From the NCBI GenBank assembly GCA_020632955.1, contig JACKEO010000009.1, positions 120,891-184,890 of the forward strand: DNA of 64,000 nt, given 5' to 3'. Origin of the DNA: Alphaproteobacteria bacterium (GTDB lineage Bacteria > Myxococcota_A > UBA796 > GCA-2862545). Below are positions 25,101-35,154 of this stretch, piece after piece. The notes below the pieces were generated by a model. That model saw only the letters and a program-made list of their open reading frames with translations. It searched no databases and was not told the DNA's origin. The stretch's first letter is position 1. The number at the start of each line of letters is the position of its first letter. A program made the position numbers and the translations under genes.

Positions 25101-26000
25101 ATGAAGGCAGCCTGGTCGTGGTGGGCGCTGCACGCCGCAGCGGTCGCGGGAGCGGCCTTCTCGCTGTGCGTCCTCATCCCGTACCCCCACCTGTGGTCCC
25201 ACCTGCCCGGGGCGCCGCAGGCCTACGCCTTCGCCATGGAGCACGCGGGTCCGCTCCACATCCTCCTCGGTGCCGCCGCCGCGCTCGCCTACGGCCGGCA
25301 CGCGCTGGGCTGGCGACCCACGCTGATCTTCTTCGGGGTGAGCAGCGCGCTCTCGCTGGGGATGGAGCTGCTCGGCACCGGCACCGGCTGGCCCTTCGGC
25401 GCCTATGCCTACACCCTCGGCCTGGGCCCGAAGGTGCTGGGCCGCGTGCCCTACAGCATCCCGTTGTCGTGGTTCTACCTGGGCTTCGTCTCGTGGCTGC
25501 TCGCGCGCGAGCTGGTGCGTCGGCACCTCGGTCGGCCCTCGGCCGTCCTCGAGGTCGCGCTGGGCACCTGGCTGCTGCTCGCCTGGGACCTCGTGCTCGA
25601 CCCCGCCATGGCCCACCCCGACCTGCCCGTGCGCTTCTGGCGCTGGCACGAGCGCGGCGCCTACATCGGCATGCCGCTGGTGAACCTCGTCGGCTGGCTG
25701 GTCACCGGGGCCGCCTTCATGGGGGTGGCGCGCGCCTGGATCGGCGGGGGGGCCGATCGGGCGCCGGCCGACCGGCGGTTCCTCCTCGCGCTCTACGGCA
25801 CCAACCTCGCCTTCGGGGCGGTGCTCTGCGCCTCGCTCGGCCTCGTCGCGCCGATCGTGCTCGCCCTCGTCGCGGGCTTGCTCCCGGCGCTCTCCCTGTG
25901 GTGGGGTGCGGACGTGGATCCGCAGCTCTCCGCCCTTCCCTCCGCCGCGTCGTCCCGCGGGCTGTCCGGCCTGCAGGCGCAGGAGCCCTCGTCCCGATGA
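25101..26000 (+). CDS. cruF: Carotenoid 1',2'-hydratase CruF
   Basis: CruF (DUF422) hydrates the psi end of gamma-carotene-type carotenoids, giving a 1'-hydroxyl. The 299-residue protein is almost all membrane helices. It has the family segments WPFGAYAYTLGLGPKVLG, VPYSIPLSWFYLGFVSW, LAWDLVLDPAM and GAYIGMPLVNLVGW, whose Asp and Glu residues are conserved. ATG 25101 with GGAGG four bases upstream is preferred over the earlier ATG at 25086. A -10-like GGGGTAG (25074-25080) precedes it. Its stop overlaps the acyl carrier gene (ATGA). No phytoene synthase, desaturase or cyclase is in the window. Confidence 0.85.
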   Translation: MKAAWSWWALHAAAVAGAAFSLCVLIPYPHLWSHLPGAPQAYAFAMEHAGPLHILLGAAAALAYGRHALGWRPTLIFFGVSSALSLGMELLGTGTGWPFGAYAYTLGLGPKVLGRVPYSIPLSWFYLGFVSWLLARELVRRHLGRPSAVLEVALGTWLLLAWDLVLDPAMAHPDLPVRFWRWHERGAYIGMPLVNLVGWLVTGAAFMGVARAWIGGGADRAPADRRFLLALYGTNLAFGAVLCASLGLVAPIVLALVAGLLPALSLWWGADVDPQLSALPSAASSRGLSGLQAQEPSSR

Positions 26001-26251
26001 CCTCGCTGTCCTCCGTGCGCGCCGAGCTGGTGACCTTCCTCGCCGAGCAGGTGCTGGCGCCCGACGTGCCCTGCACCTACGACGCCGTGCTCGCCGAGCT
26101 CGGGGTCGACTCCTTCTCGTTGATGGAGGTGGTCCTCTTCGTGGAGCGTCGGTGGGGCGTGATCCTGCCGATGGAGCGGCTCACCCCGGAGAACGTGCAC
26201 ACCGTCGATGCCCTCGCGCGCTGCATCGCCGAGGTGGTCCGGGCCGCCTGA
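25997..26251 (+). CDS. Stand-alone acyl carrier protein
   Basis: An 84-residue carrier protein. The attachment site is LGVDSFSLMEVVLFVE, with Ser 39 in the DSF variant of the DSL motif, followed by the usual helix and a C-terminal helix. It is distinct from a housekeeping AcpP, which would have DSL and a strongly acidic helix. The ATG overlaps the cruF stop and its own stop overlaps the next ATG, so it lies in the middle of a coupled operon with an acyltransferase-like protein and an AMP ligase that could load it. No dedicated phosphopantetheinyl transferase is in the window. Confidence 0.85.
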   Translation: MTSLSSVRAELVTFLAEQVLAPDVPCTYDAVLAELGVDSFSLMEVVLFVERRWGVILPMERLTPENVHTVDALARCIAEVVRAA

Positions 26252-27540
26252 TGGGGCGTGCCGCACCCGCCGGCGGGGCCGCGCTGCCGGCGACCTCGGT
26301 GCCCGTCTCGGGCTCCGACTGGTTCGCCGTCATGGTGGACGAGGCCATGCGCCGACGTCTGGGACGCGGCCACACCAGCCACCTCGTGGTGGAGCTGGAG
26401 GGGCGCCTGCCCCTGGCGGTGCTCCGCGACCAGCTGCGGGGGACGCCGCTGCACGAGGCCGGGCGCGCTCGCCTCGTGGTGGAGGCGCCGTGGCGGCCGG
26501 CCCGCTGGGCGCTCGTGGGGCCGCCCACGCCGGTGGGCCACCACGCGCTGCCGGAGACGGCCGACCTCGACGCCGAGGTCGTGCCCGCGCTGGACGCGCC
26601 GCTGCATCACGCCCCCGTCCGCCTCGACCTCGTCGATCGGGAGGGTCGCACCGACCTCGTCCTGTCGTGGAGCCACGCCCTCGCCGACGCGCGGGGGGCC
26701 GAGCGCCTCGCGCTCGATGCGGCCGCCGGTCGTCGCGACACCCGGCTGCTGGCGCTCCCGGACGCGCCGCCCCCGCGCACGGTGATCGAGACGCTGCGGC
26801 GGGCGAAGGCGGCACGGGACGCCCTGTTCGTGGGGTCGCTGCCCCGCTTCACCACCCTCGGACGCGCGCGACGCCGCGAGGCGCCCCGGTGGGCACGCCG
26901 CGCCGTCCCGTCGTCCCGCGTGCGCGCCGCGGCGGGGCGTGCGGGGGCGGGGCCCTTCCTGCTGGCCTTCCTGGTGGCCGTGGCGGCCGTGGAGGTGGCG
27001 GCGTTGGCGCGGTCGCGTGGCCTGCCGCGCCGCGACGTGCTGGTGCCGGCGCCGCTGGATCGTCGTCGTCGCGGTGCGCCCGTGGCGGCCCTGGGCAACC
27101 GCCTCGGCGTCGTGATCTTCCGGGTGCCGGCGGCGGCGGTCACCGATGTGCGCGCGGCCACGGCGGCCTGCCTCGGCCAGCTCCGCGGGCGCCTGCGCTC
27201 GGGCTGGCCCGAGGACTACGACACCCTGCTCGCGCTCTGCCGCCACCTCCCCGTCGACCTGCTCGGCTCGCTCGTCGGCCTCCCGTCGGGGGGGCGGCTC
27301 GCCACCTTCGGGCTCAGCTACCTGGCGTCGGGGCTGGGGGAGCTCCGCAGCTGGGGGGGCGTGCCCGTGCGCCGCGCGTACCACCTGCCGTCGAACCCCG
27401 TCCCTCCGGGCCTCACCGTCGTGGCCACCGAGGCGGGCGACACCCTCGAGCTCTGCGTCGGGCACCTGCCCTCGCTGGTGTCGCCCGCCGAGGCCGACGG
27501 CCTGCTGGCGCGGCTCGCGGCCCACCTCGAGGAGGCCTGA
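26251..27540 (+). CDS. Condensation-fold acyltransferase-like protein
   Basis: A 429-residue protein of the chloramphenicol acetyltransferase / condensation superfamily. The active-site motif HxxxD is present as HALADARG (His 142, Asp 146). The C-terminal half has VLVPAPLDRRRRGAP-type and GNRLGVVIF segments that resemble the LGN and bridging regions of WS/DGAT-like acyltransferases and NRPS condensation domains. Enzymes of this fold move acyl groups from carrier proteins or CoA to hydroxyls or amines. Encoded directly after the carrier protein, it is the best candidate for the transfer step. The acceptor is not shown; a carotenoid glycoside hydroxyl is a guess from cruF. Confidence 0.7.
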   Translation: MGRAAPAGGAALPATSVPVSGSDWFAVMVDEAMRRRLGRGHTSHLVVELEGRLPLAVLRDQLRGTPLHEAGRARLVVEAPWRPARWALVGPPTPVGHHALPETADLDAEVVPALDAPLHHAPVRLDLVDREGRTDLVLSWSHALADARGAERLALDAAAGRRDTRLLALPDAPPPRTVIETLRRAKAARDALFVGSLPRFTTLGRARRREAPRWARRAVPSSRVRAAAGRAGAGPFLLAFLVAVAAVEVAALARSRGLPRRDVLVPAPLDRRRRGAPVAALGNRLGVVIFRVPAAAVTDVRAATAACLGQLRGRLRSGWPEDYDTLLALCRHLPVDLLGSLVGLPSGGRLATFGLSYLASGLGELRSWGGVPVRRAYHLPSNPVPPGLTVVATEAGDTLELCVGHLPSLVSPAEADGLLARLAAHLEEA

Positions 27541-28796
27541 TGGGACCTGCCCACCGACCCGACGTGCTCGTGGCGGGCGGCGGGGCCGCCGGCGTGGCCG
27601 CCGCCGTGGGGGCCGCGCGCGCGGGCGCCCGCGTGGTGCTCCTGGAGCGCCAGGGCTTCCTGGGCGGCATGGCCACGGCCGCCCTGGTGGGCACGGTGTG
27701 CGGGCTCTACGTGCGGTCCGCCACGCGTCCGGGCACCTGGGCGGTGGGAGGCTTCGCGCGGGAGCTGGCCGAACGGCTCGCCGCGTCCAGCGACACCGTG
27801 CCGGTGCGGTGGCGGGAGGGGCTGCAGTTCCTGCCCTACGCGCCGCTCGCCTTCCGCCGCCTGTGCGACGAGGTCCTGCTCGAGGCGGGCGTCGAGACGT
27901 GGCTGCACGCCACGGTGCTCGGGGTGGCCCGGGACGGCCGGCGCATCGCCCAGGTGCGCGCCTGCGGCTGGGACCGGGAGGTGGTCTTCGAGCCCGGGGC
28001 GGTGGTCGACACCACGGGCACGGCCTGGGTCTCGGCCTGCGCGGGCGCGCCGCTCCGGGAGGAGGGACCCCACCAGGCGCCCGCCTGGGTCTTCGCCGTG
28101 GCCGGGCTGCCCCCGGTGGACCCGCTGTCGCTCAAGCTCGGGCTCGGCGTGGGCGTGCGGCGCGGCATCGAGTCGGGGCGTCTGCCCGACGCGCTGCGTG
28201 CGGTCTCCGTGGTGCCGGGCTCCCACCTGGAGGGTCGCTGCTACCTGAAGCTCGGGCTGGTCGGCACGCTGGCGGGGGAGCCGCTCGCCGTGGCGGAGCG
28301 CGAGCGCGAGGCCCGTGCGCTGGCCGGGATGCTCGTCGAGCACCTGCGCACCGAGGTGGAGGGCTTCCAGCACGTGGCCGTGACCGACATGGCGGCCCAG
28401 GTGGGCGTGCGCACGGGGCGTCGGCCGGTGGGGCGTGCCACCCTGCGGGAGGAGGACGTGCTGCAGGCCCGTCGTGCCGCGGACGAGGTGGCGGCGGGCG
28501 CGTGGCCGATCGAGCACTGGGGCGATGCGCCCGAGCCCGTCCTGCGTCACCTCCCGGAGGGGCGCACCTACGGGATCGGCGCCGGCACCCTCGAGGCGGC
28601 CGACGTGGACGGGCTCTTCGTGGCCGGACGGATGCTGTCGGCCGACGACGGGGCCGTGGGCTCGGCGCGGGTCATAGGCACCTGTCTGGCGACGGGCTAT
28701 GCGGCCGGGACCTTGGCGGAGGCGGCCGCGTCGGGTCGCGACCGCCCCGGGGTCCTGGCCGCGCTGAAGCGGCTGCAGGTCGTCCACGCGGAGTGA
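27540..28796 (+). CDS. FAD-dependent oxidoreductase
   Basis: A 418-residue flavoprotein with N-terminal dinucleotide loop VLVAGGGAAGVAAAVGAARAG (GxGxxG), the GGMATAALVGTVCG segment and a C-terminal FAD site (VDGLFVAGRMLSADDGAVGSARV) characteristic of the FAD_oxidored group related to fumarate reductase and glucose-inhibited-division type folds. The start ATG overlaps the previous stop (TGATG). The substrate is unknown. Its place between an acyl carrier cassette and an AMP ligase implies action on a carrier-bound acyl chain or on the final product. Confidence 0.8.
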   Translation: MGPAHRPDVLVAGGGAAGVAAAVGAARAGARVVLLERQGFLGGMATAALVGTVCGLYVRSATRPGTWAVGGFARELAERLAASSDTVPVRWREGLQFLPYAPLAFRRLCDEVLLEAGVETWLHATVLGVARDGRRIAQVRACGWDREVVFEPGAVVDTTGTAWVSACAGAPLREEGPHQAPAWVFAVAGLPPVDPLSLKLGLGVGVRRGIESGRLPDALRAVSVVPGSHLEGRCYLKLGLVGTLAGEPLAVAEREREARALAGMLVEHLRTEVEGFQHVAVTDMAAQVGVRTGRRPVGRATLREEDVLQARRAADEVAAGAWPIEHWGDAPEPVLRHLPEGRTYGIGAGTLEAADVDGLFVAGRMLSADDGAVGSARVIGTCLATGYAAGTLAEAAASGRDRPGVLAALKRLQVVHAE

Positions 28797-28801
28797 TCCC
28801 C

Positions 28802-30265
28802 ATGTCCGGCTCCCCAGCCCGAGACACGGGGCGCGTCGAGCGCCTGCTCGAGGACGCCGCCGCGCGCTGGCCCGACGGGCTGGCCGTGGTCGACGCGGCG
28901 GGGGCGATGACCTTCGCCGCGCTGCAGGCGGCCGTCGAGGAGCTCGCGGCCGCGCTGGTGACGGAGGGCGTCGGGCCTGGCCAGGGTCTCGCGCTCGTGG
29001 CGGGGAACGGTCGTGCCTTCGTCATCGGCCTGTTCGCGGGGCTGCGCGCGGGGGCCACGGTGATGCCGGCCTCGCCTCAGCTCGCCGCCGCCGAGCTCCG
29101 CGCGATGCTGGATGCGGCGGGGGTGCACGCGGTCCTCGACGATCGGGTGGTGCTGCCCCTCGGGCCGGCGCCGGCCACGCTCGTCGCGCACGGGTCCTCC
29201 TTCGGCTTCCGCCGCTGGACCGCCGATCCGGACGTGCCGATGGTGGGGCACGTCCCCGATGCCGCCTTCGTCCGCTACACCTCGGGCACCACGGGCACGG
29301 CCAAGGGCGTGGTGCTCGGCCACGCCAGCGTGCGGGCGCGCACGGCGGCGGCCCAGGAGGCCCTGGGACTCGGCCCGTCCGATCGGGTGGTCTGGGTGCT
29401 GCCGATGGCCTGGCACTTCGTGGTGTCGATCGTCACCTACGTGCGGGCGGGCGCGGCCATCGTGGTGTGCGGCGACATGCTCTCGCGCGTGGTGATCGAG
29501 GCCTGCACCGCGCACGGCGGCACCGTGCTGTACGCGGCGCCCACCCACTACCGGATGCTCGCCGCCGATGCCTCCGGGCAGGGCATGCCGGGCCTGAGGC
29601 TCGCCGTGAGCACGTCGTCGGGCATCCCCGAGGGCGTGGCGCGGGCCTTCGAGGCACGCTTCGGGCTCCCCGTGAGCCAGGTGTACGGCATCATCGAGGT
29701 GGGCCTGCCTGTCGGCAACCTGGTGGACGGCCACCTCCACCCCGACGCCATCGGGCGCGCGCTCCCCGGCTACGAGGTGGCGCTGCTCGACGAGGCGGGC
29801 GTCGAGGTCGACGAGGGCGCGGTGGGTCACCTCGCCATGCGCGGGCCCGGCATGTTCGACGGCTACCTCGACCCTCCGCGGCGCCGCGACGAGGTGCTCG
29901 AGCACGGCTGGTTCCTCACCGGCGATCTGGCCCGACGGGATGCGGACGGGCTGGTGGTGATCGCGGGGCGCCGCAAGTCGATGATCAACACGGCGGGGCT
30001 CAAGGTCTTCCCCGAGGAGGTCGAGGCGGTGCTCGACGCGCACCCGTCGGTCCGGGCGTCCCGGGTGTGTGGCGAGCAGCACCCCGTGCTGGGCGAGATC
30101 GTGGTCGCCCAGGTGGTGCCCGAGGGCGAGGCGCCCGGGGTCGAGGCCCTCCGCCGTCACTGCAGGGAGCAGCTCTCCGCCTACAAGATCCCCCAGCGCA
30201 TCACCTTCGTCGACGCGCTGCCGCGCACCCGCAGCGGCAAGGTGGTCCGTCACGAGGGGACCTGA
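28802..30265 (+). CDS. AMP-dependent acyl-CoA/acyl-ACP synthetase
   Basis: A 487-residue adenylate-forming enzyme. The P-loop-like motif is YTSGTTGTAKGVVLGH, followed by the A5 region SQVYGIIEVG, the hinge TGDLARRDADGL and the A10 lysine near RTRSGKVVRH. Length agrees with acyl-CoA ligases. No fused carrier domain is present, so it may load the separate carrier protein encoded three genes upstream. ATG 28802 lies 5 bp after the oxidoreductase stop. Which acid it activates cannot be read from the sequence. It is the last gene of the cruF-to-ligase operon. Confidence 0.88.
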   Translation: MSGSPARDTGRVERLLEDAAARWPDGLAVVDAAGAMTFAALQAAVEELAAALVTEGVGPGQGLALVAGNGRAFVIGLFAGLRAGATVMPASPQLAAAELRAMLDAAGVHAVLDDRVVLPLGPAPATLVAHGSSFGFRRWTADPDVPMVGHVPDAAFVRYTSGTTGTAKGVVLGHASVRARTAAAQEALGLGPSDRVVWVLPMAWHFVVSIVTYVRAGAAIVVCGDMLSRVVIEACTAHGGTVLYAAPTHYRMLAADASGQGMPGLRLAVSTSSGIPEGVARAFEARFGLPVSQVYGIIEVGLPVGNLVDGHLHPDAIGRALPGYEVALLDEAGVEVDEGAVGHLAMRGPGMFDGYLDPPRRRDEVLEHGWFLTGDLARRDADGLVVIAGRRKSMINTAGLKVFPEEVEAVLDAHPSVRASRVCGEQHPVLGEIVVAQVVPEGEAPGVEALRRHCREQLSAYKIPQRITFVDALPRTRSGKVVRHEGT

Positions 30266-30347
30266 GGCGGTCCTGACGCGCAGGTCCGATCGATCGGTCC
30301 GTGGAACCGCCGGGTGGCCCGGTTAGGGCGAAGCGTCCCGGGGCCCC

Positions 30348-31235
30348 ATGAACGCCACCCTCCCGCTCGCCGCTGCACTGGAGCGTGCGCTCACCGCAGC
30401 GCTCGACGCCCGGAGCGATCTGTGGTGGGTGCGCGAGACCACGGATCCCGCGGAGGTCGCGCACCCCCGCTGCCTGTGCCTGCCGGTAGCGGATCGCGCG
30501 GCCGTGGGGCTCGCCGTCGGCCTCGCGTGGTCGGGCGCCCGGGTGGTGGTCGACGTGGCGGCCACGGGGCGGCTGCCCGCGCTGGTGGAGGTGCTCGCGG
30601 AGGCGGCGCGTCCGCGGACGGGCCTGCCGTGCCGGCTGGTGCTCCGCGTGCCGCTCGGGGGCGAGCTCGGCGCGCTGGAGGGTCCCTGGGTGGATCTGCT
30701 CGCGGGCGTCCACGGGCTGCGGGTGGTGTGCCCGCGCGACGCGGCCCAGGGCGAGGCGCTCCTCGCGGCGGCCCTCGAGGCCGACGGGCCCGTGGTGCTG
30801 CTGGAGCCGCGTGCCGTGGAACGCGGTGTGGCAGGCTCCTCCGCTGCCCTGGGCGACGCCGTCACGCTGCGCGCGGGGGCCGACGTGGTGCTGCTCGGCT
30901 GGGGTGCGGCCCTCGAGGCAGCCGTGCCCGTGTGCGAGGCCCTGGCCCGCGAGGGCGTCGACGCCGGTCTGGTCGACCTCGTCAGCCTCGCCCCGCTGGA
31001 CGGGCGCGCGCTGGCCGAGGCCGTGTCGGCCACGGGCCGGGCGGCGGTGGTGCGCCTGTCCGCGGCCCAGGAGCCGGGCTCCGACGCGGTCGCCGCGCGG
31101 GTGGTCGCCGAGGCCACGCGCGCCGCCTTCTGGTCCCTCGAGGCCCCCGTGGTCGCGCTCGAGGTCGGCGCGCGGCCGCCCGAGGCCGTCGCGGCCCGCC
31201 TGCTCGACGTCCTCGATCTCCTGGAGTCCCCATGA
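30348..31235 (+). CDS. Degenerate 2-oxoacid dehydrogenase E1 beta-like subunit
   Basis: The 295-residue protein follows the E1 beta layout (pyrimidine-binding transketolase domain, then a C-terminal domain). AVGLAVGLAWSGARVVVDV aligns with the GIAIGLAxxGxRPVxEI region and a C-terminal domain has DVVLLGWGAALEAAVPVCE. Key positions differ: the segment that normally reads PISE reads PVADRA (Glu lost), and the HSQSLE-like motif carrying the catalytic His reads ALEGPW. It is about 30 residues short. These losses suggest it may not bind the cofactor productively. The stop overlaps the E2 start (ATGA). A -10-like GGTTAG (30321-30326) precedes it. Confidence 0.65.
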   Translation: MNATLPLAAALERALTAALDARSDLWWVRETTDPAEVAHPRCLCLPVADRAAVGLAVGLAWSGARVVVDVAATGRLPALVEVLAEAARPRTGLPCRLVLRVPLGGELGALEGPWVDLLAGVHGLRVVCPRDAAQGEALLAAALEADGPVVLLEPRAVERGVAGSSAALGDAVTLRAGADVVLLGWGAALEAAVPVCEALAREGVDAGLVDLVSLAPLDGRALAEAVSATGRAAVVRLSAAQEPGSDAVAARVVAEATRAAFWSLEAPVVALEVGARPPEAVAARLLDVLDLLESP

Positions 31236-32536
31236 CCTTCGTGTTCAAGATGCCCGAGGTGGGCGAGGGCGTCGTCGAGGCCGAGGTCGCCGAGTGGAAG
31301 GTGGCCGTGGGCGACCGCGTGGAGGTCGACCAGCCGCTCTGCGAGATCACCACCGACAAGGCCAGCCTCGAGATCAGCAGCCCACGCGCCGGCACCGTCA
31401 CGCGGCTGCACGGCGCCGTGGGCGACCTGATCCGGGTGCACACGCCGCTGGTCGAGCTCGACACGTCGGGGAAGGGGGCCAGCGCCGCGCCGAAGGCGGC
31501 GGGCCCTCCCGCCACCGCGCCGGCTCCGGCCACCGCGCCGGCCCCGGCCGCGGCGCCGCAGGTGGAAGCGCCCGTCGCTCCGCCCACGGCTCGCGCCGCG
31601 CCCCCGCCCGCGCGTGCCACGAACGGTGCGGGGCACGTCGGCACCGACGCCGGGTCGGGCAAGGCCGCGCCCGCCGTCCGTCGCCGGGCCCGCGAGCTCG
31701 GGGTGGCGCTCGACGAGGTGGCCGGCACCGGCCCCGGCGGACGGGTGCGCCAGTCCGACCTCGACGCCCACGTGGCCGGCGCGCCCGTGATCCCGCTGGC
31801 GCCCGTGGCCCTGCCCCAGGCGCCCGCCGGGGAGGACACGGTGGTGAAGCTGGTGGGCATCCGCCGCACCATCGCCGAGCGGATGGTCCAGTCCAAGCGC
31901 ACGGCGCCGCACTACACCTACGTCGAGGAGGTGGACTGCGAGCGCCTGGTCGCCCTGCGCGAGCAGCTCAAGCCGCTGGCCGCGGCGCGCGGCGTGCGGC
32001 TGTCCTTCCTGCCGATCTGGGCCAAGCTCTGCTCGCTGGCCTTCCGCGACTTCCCCAACGTGAACGCCTGGCTCGACGGCGAGAAGGGCGAGCTCGTGGT
32101 GAAGGGGGCCCACCACATCGGCTTCGCCTGCGACACGCCGAACGGCCTGATGGTGCCCGTGCTGCGCCACGTGGAGCGCAAGTCCGTCCTGCAGGTGGCC
32201 GCCGAGCTCGAGCCGCTCCTGGAGCGCGCGCGCACCGGCAAGGCGGCGCGCGACGAGCTGTCGGGCTCCACCTTCACCATCACGGGCGTGGGCAGCATCG
32301 GGGGCGTGCTCGCCACGCCGATCCTCAACCTGCCCGAGGTGGCGGTGCTGGGCATCAACCAGATCCGCAAGCGCGCCGTGGTCGACGCCGACGGCGCCAT
32401 CGTGGCCCGCAGCACCACCTTCCTGTCGCCCAGCTTCGACCACCGCGTGATCGACGGGGCGGTGGGCGCGCGCTTCGTGGCCCGCCTCAAGCAGCTCGTG
32501 GAGCTGCCCGAGGCCCTGCTGCTGGAGCTCGTGTGA
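31232..32536 (+). CDS. Dihydrolipoamide acyltransferase (E2) of a 2-oxoacid dehydrogenase complex
   Basis: The 434-residue E2 has an N-terminal lipoyl domain with the modified Lys 43 in TTDKASLEI, an Ala/Pro-rich linker, a peripheral subunit-binding domain (RRRARELGVALDEVAGTGPGGRV) and a catalytic domain. The catalytic domain ends in SFDHRVIDG (His 404, Asp 408), so the core enzyme looks intact. It transfers acyl groups from lipoate to CoA. Whether the complex uses pyruvate or branched-chain oxoacids cannot be decided; a branched-chain type is possible given icmF in the same window. It overlaps both flanking E1-like genes by 4 bases. Confidence 0.9.
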   Translation: MTFVFKMPEVGEGVVEAEVAEWKVAVGDRVEVDQPLCEITTDKASLEISSPRAGTVTRLHGAVGDLIRVHTPLVELDTSGKGASAAPKAAGPPATAPAPATAPAPAAAPQVEAPVAPPTARAAPPPARATNGAGHVGTDAGSGKAAPAVRRRARELGVALDEVAGTGPGGRVRQSDLDAHVAGAPVIPLAPVALPQAPAGEDTVVKLVGIRRTIAERMVQSKRTAPHYTYVEEVDCERLVALREQLKPLAAARGVRLSFLPIWAKLCSLAFRDFPNVNAWLDGEKGELVVKGAHHIGFACDTPNGLMVPVLRHVERKSVLQVAAELEPLLERARTGKAARDELSGSTFTITGVGSIGGVLATPILNLPEVAVLGINQIRKRAVVDADGAIVARSTTFLSPSFDHRVIDGAVGARFVARLKQLVELPEALLLELV

Positions 32537-33129
32537 CCGCGCTCGCCCGGCTGGCCGAGGCCGACGAGGCCCTGCAGGCGCAGGGCACGCTGCCGGTGGG
32601 GCTGGGTGACCTCGCTCCCGTCGTGGCCGGCACGGTCGAGGCGCTCGCGCCCGGCGACTGGTGGGTGCCGGGTCCGCGCGAGCGTGCCGGCGCCGTGTTG
32701 CGCGGCGTGGCGATCGAACGGCTCGGCGACGGCCTCGACGGGGCGCGCCCCTACCGCGTCGCGCCCGTCAGCACGGCGCCGGCGCTGCGTGCGCTCCATG
32801 CGGTGGGTCTCGCCGTGGGCCAGCCCGACGGCGCCGCCGTGGTCCACCTCGGCGTGGGCGCCCTCGCCGACGGGGCGCTGGCGGAGGCCTTCACCCTGGC
32901 GGCACTCCACGGCGCCCGCGTGGTCTTCGTGCTCGCGTGGCGGCCGCTCGACGGGGCCCCCGTGGCCGTCCAGTCCGCTGCCGATCCCGTGGCCCTGGCC
33001 CAGCTCCACGGGGTGCGTACGGTGGAGGTCGACACCCCCGCGCTCGACGCCGTGCGCGACGCCGTGGCGGCCGCGCGCGCCGCAGACGGTCCCACCCTGG
33101 TGCTCGTCCGCTTCCCGCGGCGCACCTGA
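32533..33129 (+). CDS. Truncated, degenerate E1 alpha-like subunit
   Basis: The 198-residue product matches only the diphosphate-binding half of E1 alpha: HLGVGALADGALAEAFTLAA aligns with the GDGA...EGxxHEAxNFAA motif. The Mg-binding Asp of GDG is Val here, and the asparagine pair that completes the thiamine diphosphate motif is absent (VLAWRPLDG). Normal E1 alpha is 330-400 residues. The GTG start overlaps the E2 stop. Together with the altered E1 beta-like subunit, this suggests a catalytically inactive or highly diverged E1. It ends 52 bp before lpdA. Confidence 0.6.
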   Translation: MTALARLAEADEALQAQGTLPVGLGDLAPVVAGTVEALAPGDWWVPGPRERAGAVLRGVAIERLGDGLDGARPYRVAPVSTAPALRALHAVGLAVGQPDGAAVVHLGVGALADGALAEAFTLAALHGARVVFVLAWRPLDGAPVAVQSAADPVALAQLHGVRTVEVDTPALDAVRDAVAAARAADGPTLVLVRFPRRT

Positions 33130-33181
33130 CCCTCCCGACTCCCCCTCTGCCGTCGCGTGACGCGACGAGGAGCCCGCCCGC

Positions 33182-34582
<1,401 letters not shown>

Positions 34583-34670
34583 ACCTGGAGGATGGGAGCG
34601 TGGCGTGGACGGGGTCCGCGCCGCCTCCCGGGTCGCGGCACCTTGTGGACCGGCGTCTCCGCGTGGTTGG

Positions 34671-35147
34671 ATGCGCGGGTGGCACCGGGGGGTGCGGGTG
34701 ATCCTGAGAACGGCCCAGCTCGGAGGCCTCCACGACGTGCTCGGCGCGCTGCACCTGCGCGACCAGGAGCGCGGACTGCTGCCCGCGGTGGATCGAGGTC
34801 CGCCACGGGGGCTGCTCCGTGCCGCGGTGGACGCCGTGCGCGACGGGGCGCCGCTGCCCGACCTGCGCCAGCTGCCGCCCACCGTGGGCTACGCGGCCTG
34901 GGCCTGCCACCTGCTGTCGGGTCACGTGGTCACGGCCCGCCTCGTGGACGCCTGGATCGCGCGCAACCTGGACGCGGCCCTGGAGCCGGTGGACCCCAAG
35001 GTGGAGGGCGCGCTGCCGCTGCCCGGGTGCCGCACCTACGAGGATCTGCGCAACCGCCTGCTGGTCGAGCTGGACGAGATGAGCACGCCGGAGCTGGACC
35101 TGCTGGAGGAGGCGATGCGAGCGGCCATGGAGCGCAGCCTGGGGTGA
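34671..35147 (+). CDS. Hypothetical soluble helical protein
   Basis: About 158 residues, largely helical, with LRDQERGLLPAVDRG near the start, LPDLRQLPPTVGYAAWACHLLSGHVVTARLVDAW in the middle (three segments) and an acidic C-terminal helix ending MERSLG. No signal peptide and no family is recognised. The start is uncertain: ATG 34671 and GTG 34698 are both in frame and neither has a strong ribosome site. It lies between lpdA and the end of the his operon, which it meets head-on with 7 bp between stop codons. Function unknown. Confidence 0.5.
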   Translation: MRGWHRGVRVILRTAQLGGLHDVLGALHLRDQERGLLPAVDRGPPRGLLRAAVDAVRDGAPLPDLRQLPPTVGYAAWACHLLSGHVVTARLVDAWIARNLDAALEPVDPKVEGALPLPGCRTYEDLRNRLLVELDEMSTPELDLLEEAMRAAMERSLG

Positions 35148-35154
35148 TGGCGCC

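Noticed and set aside
30286..30297. Palindrome CCGATCGATCGG before the E1 beta-like gene
   Set aside because: A perfect 12-bp palindrome, but single, with no partner site, regulator or loop for a terminator; no role can be supported.
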